From Pezicula radicicola (taxonomy: Eukaryota; Ascomycota; Leotiomycetes; Helotiales; Dermateaceae), in assembly GCA_003008705.1 (NCBI GenBank), contig PDUO01000003.1, positions 1,682,793 to 1,746,792 on the forward strand: 64,000 nt of DNA, in the 5' to 3' direction. Numbering within the stretch: the stretch's first letter is position 1; each line of letters starts with the position of its first letter. Position numbers and translations under genes: made by a program. Positions 59,025 to 64,000 of the stretch are shown piece by piece. A model generated the notes under the pieces. That model did not search any database, was not told the DNA's origin, and saw nothing but the letters and a program-made list of their open reading frames with translations.

Positions 59025-59264
59025 GTCTGTGCGCCACAGGGTATTTTGCTAGCAAAGTAAAGCCTGAAGAAATATTCAACTTCTTTAATACTTTATAAAA
59101 TGTTATACATTTAAGAAATAAAACAATTTAACTTATTTATCTATTAAGATCCTAAATTCTAAGTAATATTAATTCGTTGTTGATTTAAGAGACTAGAAGC
59201 AAATCATAGACTTCGGTTTTTTAAGGGCTGAAAACACCTCAAGAATGCCCTGTGGCGCACAGAC
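59025..59264. mobile_element. MITE-like element with 17-bp terminal inverted repeats
   Basis: 240 bp bounded by GTCTGTGCGCCACAGGG at the left and its perfect inverse at the right; the match runs on after one mismatch (TATT versus CATT). The inside is AT-rich and has no ORF, as for a non-autonomous DNA transposon. No convincing target duplication was found (left flank ...CCATTA, right flank AGGCAA...). The autonomous family is unknown. Confidence 0.75.
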
Positions 59265-60276
59265 AGGCAACTAGTCATTGTTCTCGCATAGTGTCAAATG
59301 ATCAGCTGCCACATCAGTTCCCGTCGATTTATCAACTTTTCGTTCTACGGTCCTACCTTCCTTCACGTACACTTTCTGATTTCAGCCGGTTGTAGCCGAG
59401 GAGCCCAAATGTGTCACCTTCTCCAGCACTACTGTACCCTATCTATTGTACTGAAGTTCACCTTTGCTCGGCCTGGCTCAAGTTTACTCATCCACGACTC
59501 CGACCAAAGCTGCAACAGCACAGGCTCAAAGACGGAAGGGGGAAATGCTTATGCTGAAATTCCGACCTCGAGTTAGTTGATATATTACAGAGTATGTATA
59601 AGCTAGAATCACTACGCCACAGAGGATGCTTAAGGTTAGAGTGACTTTAATTTAGCAGAACTGTTGATAATGATATTATTGTAGTTTAGTAGAGTCTCTA
59701 AGTCGTAGTCGAGGAGATCGATCGCTTAAAAAATTGGGCTTCTAGGGTATCTGTCCTGTAGAGGAAGTTACCATTGTTTGAGAAGATTAACATCATTGAT
59801 TACTGAACTCTAATTCATTAATCACTTTAAAAGGCTGCAATAATCTCTCTCTCTATAGCTCTGTTTTACAGGCTATCATTTCCCTCTAATAAATCTATTT
59901 AGGAAGTTATAATAAGTAATAGTTATAAAGGTTAACGAAGCTAGTAAATTAATCCTCTTAGAAAGTATAGATTACTCCTATCAAGGGATACTGCCTCTAC
60001 AAACCTTCTACTATTCAAACAAATTAATTTAATCCGCAATCCCTTTATTGCTTGCGACTGGTGCGTTTTATAAAGTAATAAGAAGGTGAATTATTATTTA
60101 GGTGGCAATTAGATGGGGTTATCTTTTTACCGGTTAAATTTGGTTGCGGGGAAGAGCACGGCAATTGCGAGAAATAAACTAACACTAAGCAGCAAGTATA
60201 TTAATTTGAATCGGCAGTATTTATCAAACATTCATGTGGGGTAAGAAGCAATTGTTCGAAGATGATCAAGTGATAA

Positions 60277-60283
60277 TATAAAG
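60277..60283 (+). promoter_or_regulatory. TATA-like box of the GH62 gene
   Basis: TATAAAG, 83 bp upstream of the start codon. Confidence 0.45.
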
Positions 60284-60365
60284 CAAGCTGGCCTACCTAA
60301 CTTAGGAATGTTTTTATTCATTTCCGTATCTCCATTATTCTCTGTGATCCATTCGCCTTGAAAAC

Positions 60366-61403
60366 ATGAAGCTATTATTCATCGCACTACTCGTAACAGT
60401 CGTTTGCACTGCCGCCAAGCTGCCAACTCGTTATTCCAGCTTAGCGACCAGACAACTCCCTAGCACATTCACATGGAGCTCAAGCGGCGCACTCGTCAGT
60501 CCCCCCAGTGGTAGCGGTTACGACGCATTTAAAGATCCCTCCATTGTCAACATCGACGGCACGTATCACGTCTTCGCCAGTACAGCCACAGACACAGGAT
60601 ACAACCTGGTTTACTTCAGCTTCACTAATTTTGAAGATGCCCAAGATTCCACATTCCACTACCTTCAAAACACCAACATCGGAACAGGCTACCGCGCTGC
60701 CCCCCAGGTCTTTTATTTCGAGCCCGACAGCCTCTAGTACCTCGTCTTCCAAAACGGGAATGCTGCTTATTCAACCAATACCGATATCGCTAACCCCATC
60801 GGGTGGACCGTCCCTGTAAACTTCTTCACTGCTGAGCCCAGTATCATCAGTGCGAACATCGGCAGTGGCAATTGGGTTGACATGTGGGTAATCTGCGACA
60901 CAAGTAACTGCTACCTCTTTTCATCTGATGATAATGGCCACCTCTACCGCTCGTCGACTACACTTAGCAACTTTCCCAGTGGCTTCGCCAACACGGTGAT
61001 CGCTTTGGAGGATACCTCGAACAAATACCACATATATGAGGCCTCCGCCGTGTATAATGTTGGCGGCGGCGAATATCTTTTGATCGTCGAGGGTATCGGT
61101 AGTGATGGCTACCGGTACTACAGTTCCTGGACGTCGACCAGTCTCTCCGGCTCATGGACCGTTCTTGCCGATACGGAGACTGTCCCTTTCGCCAGCCATT
61201 ATAATGTTGATTTTGTAGATGGTGCATGGACGGAAAGTATCAGCCACGGAGAGATTGTGCGTACGAATACCGACCAGACTATGACCATCAGTCCATGCAA
61301 CCTGAAGTTTTTGTACCAAGGCCTGAGTCCAACGGCAACTGGTGACTATAACGCGCTGCCATGGATGCTTGGTCTCCTTACACAGACTAACTCGGCTTGC
61401 TGA
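60366..61403 (+). pseudogene. GH62 alpha-L-arabinofuranosidase with one in-frame stop
   Basis: A single frame of 345 codons carries a complete GH62 enzyme: signal peptide (MKLLFIALLVTVVCTA), FTWSSSGALVSP, AFKDPSIV with the likely catalytic-base Asp, DGTYHVFAST, NWVDMWVICDTSNCYLF, SSDDNGHLYRSST, YEASAVYN, EYLLIVEGIGSDGYRYYSSWTS, WTESISHGEIVR, and LPWMLGLLTQ. Only codon 124 is a stop (TAG at 60735-60737), where members read W in a L-W-YLV(F/Y)Q context; a single TGG to TAG transition explains it. No other lesion is seen. The enzyme would remove arabinose side chains from arabinoxylan outside the cell. As read the gene is null, unless the stop is an assembly error or is read through. A TATAAAG lies 83 bp upstream of the ATG, so the promoter may be intact. 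Confidence 0.9.
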
Positions 61404-61987
61404 GGTGTTACTAAGATTCAGAGGTCAAAGAATAGGGATGGTGGGAACGAATTGTTTGGCGATAAGAGCGGTAGTGGCGGACCTAAATATATCTCTCCTA
61501 ATTTGTATATATCTTTGTGGGTTATTACACACACTATAGCGCTTACAAATATTTTCTGAGATACTATTCAAAATGCTAATCAGTTGTCGAATCGAGTGTA
61601 TTTGATTGCCGCTTTATCTAGAATTAGCATAAGCAAAAATAATTTTTTGAGATTGTTCTTAACTTATTTATTATACTTGTATTAATTCCTTCATTTGTAT
61701 TCTTCGCTCTTGTGATGAATAGTTTGATGGTAAGGATTTCACGGCGATCGTGCAGTTGGAGGATTAGGTTCATCTAGGGACGGACTCACTCTAAAAATGC
61801 TCGGTGTCACGGACGGTCCAGATTAAGAGTGGATAGCGACGGAGGAGGTTGTTAAGCGAGGGATGAGATGAGCGAGATAGAGGAATTGATGGGTTATTCC
61901 TGAGGAGCCGGCGAAGCTTGTTTTGAATCCTCTTATCTAGGAGCTAAGATTCCATTAAGAAGCATATTATTTAAGTAGGATATATCT

Positions 61988-62172
61988 TTATCCCTTCCCT
62001 TATATTTTAGCTAACGCTTAGGCTATAGGGGCGTCTAAAAAGGTATTAATTAAATAGGGTAGTTTTAGTTAATAAACTTTATATTTTTTTTCTCTAAGAT
62101 ATGTTAAGCAATTACAAACAAGTAGAGTATCCAATCCCTAGCTAAATAGCCAATACAAGAGGGAAGGGATAA
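61988..62172. mobile_element. MITE copy 1, RIP-altered
   Basis: About 185 bp. The left end TATCCCTTCCCTTATATTTT and the right end (inverse of TATCCCTTCCCTCTTGTATT) are terminal inverted repeats. It aligns along its length with the copy at 63130-63313 in the same orientation; most differences are C to T or G to A in this copy (for example GATATG against GACGCG, TTTTAG against TCTAG), as expected from RIP. Confidence 0.72.
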
Positions 62173-63129
62173 CATTCTTGTAGACTTAAAAAGACCTAGA
62201 GAACAAAAATGCATCTACTGACTTTATGATTTTCGAAAGATGGAAATAGATACTTTCTAAGTTAGTCCTCTGTATCCTCTCTGTTGCGCTTCAGGGAGCG
62301 ATTAAAGGAACTGAAGCAGGGAGAAGGTAGGAAGACTTTTGAGTTTAAGTTTTCGAAACACGAAACTGGCTTGTTTCTAAAGACAACTTTAAGTGATTCG
62401 ACAATTAAAATTGTATTTGTCTTTAAAAATTTGCCTTTTGTATTTCAGAAGGAGTCAGGACATCTGATGCGACACGAGCGGTTGTTGCGAGGTTCTAGCT
62501 CGACTTCTTACTGTGGCAATTCCAAAATAACTAGGATTGCATGAACTTCTAGGTTTCTTGTGAGCAATGGAGAATTATACGTGTCGGAGAAAGAACACTA
62601 AGGGAGATATTATCACAGTGAATTTGGTGGCATGAAGAAAATTGTTGGCTTTAGTAGTCGACTTGGAATTATTTTGGCGAGAGAGACTCGAGCTGCGTCA
62701 TACTTCTTGAATTCTGTGGACCTGGTTGCCGACAGTAGAACAAGCTCGCTTGATGAAGTCAAGGCTTGTCTTGACTTCCATTTAGCCTCAGAAAAAAACT
62801 CCGAGAAAGAAGGAGATGGGAGAGTATTATTATTCTCCGAAGAAGAACGACTCGAACCGAACGCTGGATGACTTCGAGTTAGTCTGTTCAAGCTCTATTT
62901 GAATTATGCAACTTAGCTTTGTTGTTTCAAAAGCATAATTTATGCAACGATAAGTATGTGGATCACATAAGTACGACCAGGAATAGCGTCATTTGTTTTT
63001 TAAGTTCATATTGCTCATGCTGTATGGTGTTTGGAAGTTGAGACAATAAAGTTACGCACGTCCTACATATCCCATTCCCGTCCTTTGAAAATCTGCCAAA
63101 CTGACAGGGAAGGAACATTCTGTTCGTCT

Positions 63130-63313
63130 GTCCTCTCCCTCGTATATTAGCCAGCGCTTAGGCCATAGTAACATGCAATAAAGTATTAATCAAACAGAGC
63201 AGCTCTAGCTAATAAACTTCCTATGTTTGCCTCTAAGACGCGTTAAGCGATTCTAGACGAGTAGAGTGTTAAATCCCTGCCTAAATAGCTAATATACGAG
63301 GGAGGGGGTAACC
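63130..63313. mobile_element. MITE copy 2, better preserved
   Basis: About 184 bp with inverted repeats TCCCTCGTATATTAGC at both ends (perfect over 16 bp). It shares order and sequence with copy 1, including TTAG..CGCTTAGGC, AATAAACTT, CTCTAAGA..CGTTAAGC and AAATCCCT..CTAAATAGC. No ORF. Non-autonomous DNA transposon. Confidence 0.75.
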
Positions 63314-63658
63314 GCTTAACGCTGTCTCAGAGGTAAATACATAAATTTAATGGCTTTCGAAGGACGGGATCTTGCGAACTTTTTTCTTAGTATCATACGT
63401 AAACACGTGGTAAACCATATAAGTTAGAAGCTTAAGAAATAAGCCTTATTAAGACACACCGAGGATGCTTTCTTAGCCGAAGCGGTGATCAAGACGTGTA
63501 TTGTCCGCTAGCTTACCAGGGTAATCTCAACCAGCAGATCGAGCTCTTTATATTTGATATTCTCCTTATTTTCATTTCCCGCCAACCTCTTTGGGCTTTC
63601 ATCATTTCACGGTACACTAGAGTCAGTTGGCTGCGCCTCCTCATTTTAATTTGCAGAT

Positions 63659-64000
63659 ATGAATACTGTTAATATAGAACAACACGCAATCAAGAAATGG
63701 GCGACTGAGGTTTGGATTGAAAATGGTATTGGGATGTTTATATTGGGACTTCGATTTTTTGCAAGAATCAAAGTCGTGGGAATCAGAAGTCTCGCTTTGG
63801 ACGATTTCTTTGCTTTTATTGGCGCAGTTTGTCAATGCCGTTACTATCATCTTGGGGGAACTGAACTAATTAAGATCTTATACAGTTAATATGGATTTCC
63901 GGACTTGTAGTGGCGCAGCGCATTGGTAAGATAAAGACTACTTAGGACGACTATATTAAACTGCAAACTAACAGTCTCTCTGTAGATCATTTTGGTACCT
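63659..64000 (+). CDS. Rhodopsin-domain integral membrane protein, 3' partial
   Basis: Three exons are visible, 63659-63826, 63886-63925 and 63986 to the window end, giving the first 74 residues. The pattern fits the fungal seven-helix rhodopsin-domain family (PF20684 type, also found in CFEM receptors and unknown membrane proteins): a first helix WIENGIGMFILGLRFFARIKVVG, the typical LALDDFFAF turn, and a second helix LIWISGLVVAQRI followed by HFG, the usual place of the H-x-G motif. Splice sites are GTTTGT/CAG and GTAAGA/TAG, the second with an AACTAAC branch site. The rest lies outside, so length and C-terminal partners are unknown. The role of the family is mostly unproven; some are receptors in plant pathogens. 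Confidence 0.75.

Larger units (their letters stand above)
58721..60365. other. AT-rich gene-free stretch containing a TIR element
   Basis: No gene. Includes the 240-bp TIR element at 59025-59264 and AT-rich DNA with RIP-like composition from 59.6 to 60.2 kb. A small frame at 59298-59576 (+) has no recognised family. Confidence 0.5.
61404..63658. other. 2.25-kb gene-free interval with two MITE copies
   Basis: No supportable gene. Two related MITE copies (61988-62172 and 63130-63313) flank about 960 bp in which short frames (for example 62284-62544, +) show no known family. Confidence 0.5.

Noticed and set aside
62284..62544. 86-codon + strand ORF between the MITE copies
   Set aside because: No homology recognised and no flanking exon signals; too little to call.
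1..64000. CRISPR arrays, bacterial operons, rRNA genes or viral genes
   Set aside because: None seen; direct repeats are microsatellites or MITEs and gene structure is fungal throughout.

Overview
This window is nuclear DNA of a filamentous ascomycete. Genes are split by short introns (about 45-165 bp) with GTRNGT donors, CTAAC-type branch points and YAG acceptors, and starts often sit in a CAAGATG-like context. Fungal families dominate: GH72 glucanosyltransferase, GH62 arabinofuranosidase, spherulin-4, 2EXR-domain proteins, sugar-porter and drug:H+ antiporter MFS transporters, and a C2H2 transcription factor. Several 2EXR genes together with AT-rich, RIP-like islands suggest Leotiomycetes (Helotiales). 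That placement is inference; no marker gene fixes the species.

Layout. 0-14 kb: the 3' end of an EamA/DMT transporter, an alpha/beta hydrolase, a small conserved fungal protein, a secreted lactonase-like propeller (three exons), a 1122-residue disordered protein and a zinc-free MDR oxidoreductase. 14-25 kb: nearly 11 kb with no conventional gene, except a candidate spliced leader followed by a 31-codon ORF. 25-36 kb: ARPC5 of the Arp2/3 complex, a quinate/sugar-type MFS permease with a 14-nt exon, a tandem 2EXR pair (the first frame-broken) and a secreted spherulin-4 protein. 36-40 kb: a decayed NCS1 nucleobase permease inside AT-rich repeat debris. 40-57 kb: GPI-anchored GH72 enzyme, an SDR and a sugar transporter in divergent orientation, a DHA1 transporter, a C2H2 regulator, a third 2EXR gene and a phenol-hydroxylase-like FAD monooxygenase. 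57-64 kb: a decayed GNAT acetyltransferase, a 240-bp TIR element, a GH62 gene with one internal stop, two copies of a 184-bp MITE and the start of a rhodopsin-domain membrane protein.

How it fits together. ARPC5, GH72 and perhaps the disordered protein are housekeeping or morphogenesis genes. The rest is accessory: uptake (two sugar porters, one DHA1, lost NCS1), oxidation (FAD monooxygenase, SDR, MDR) and secreted enzymes. The SDR / transporter / transporter / regulator / monooxygenase run at 42.7-57.3 kb could be a small catabolic or detoxification neighbourhood. Three loci (GH62, NCS1, GNAT) each carry a TAG where family alignment leads one to expect Trp, which fits TpG-to-TpA (RIP-type) mutation. 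The most unusual signal is compositional: in many genes each exon starts C/A-rich and ends G/T-rich on the coding strand and resets at the next exon. Exon coordinates were worked out by hand from splice signals and frame continuity.
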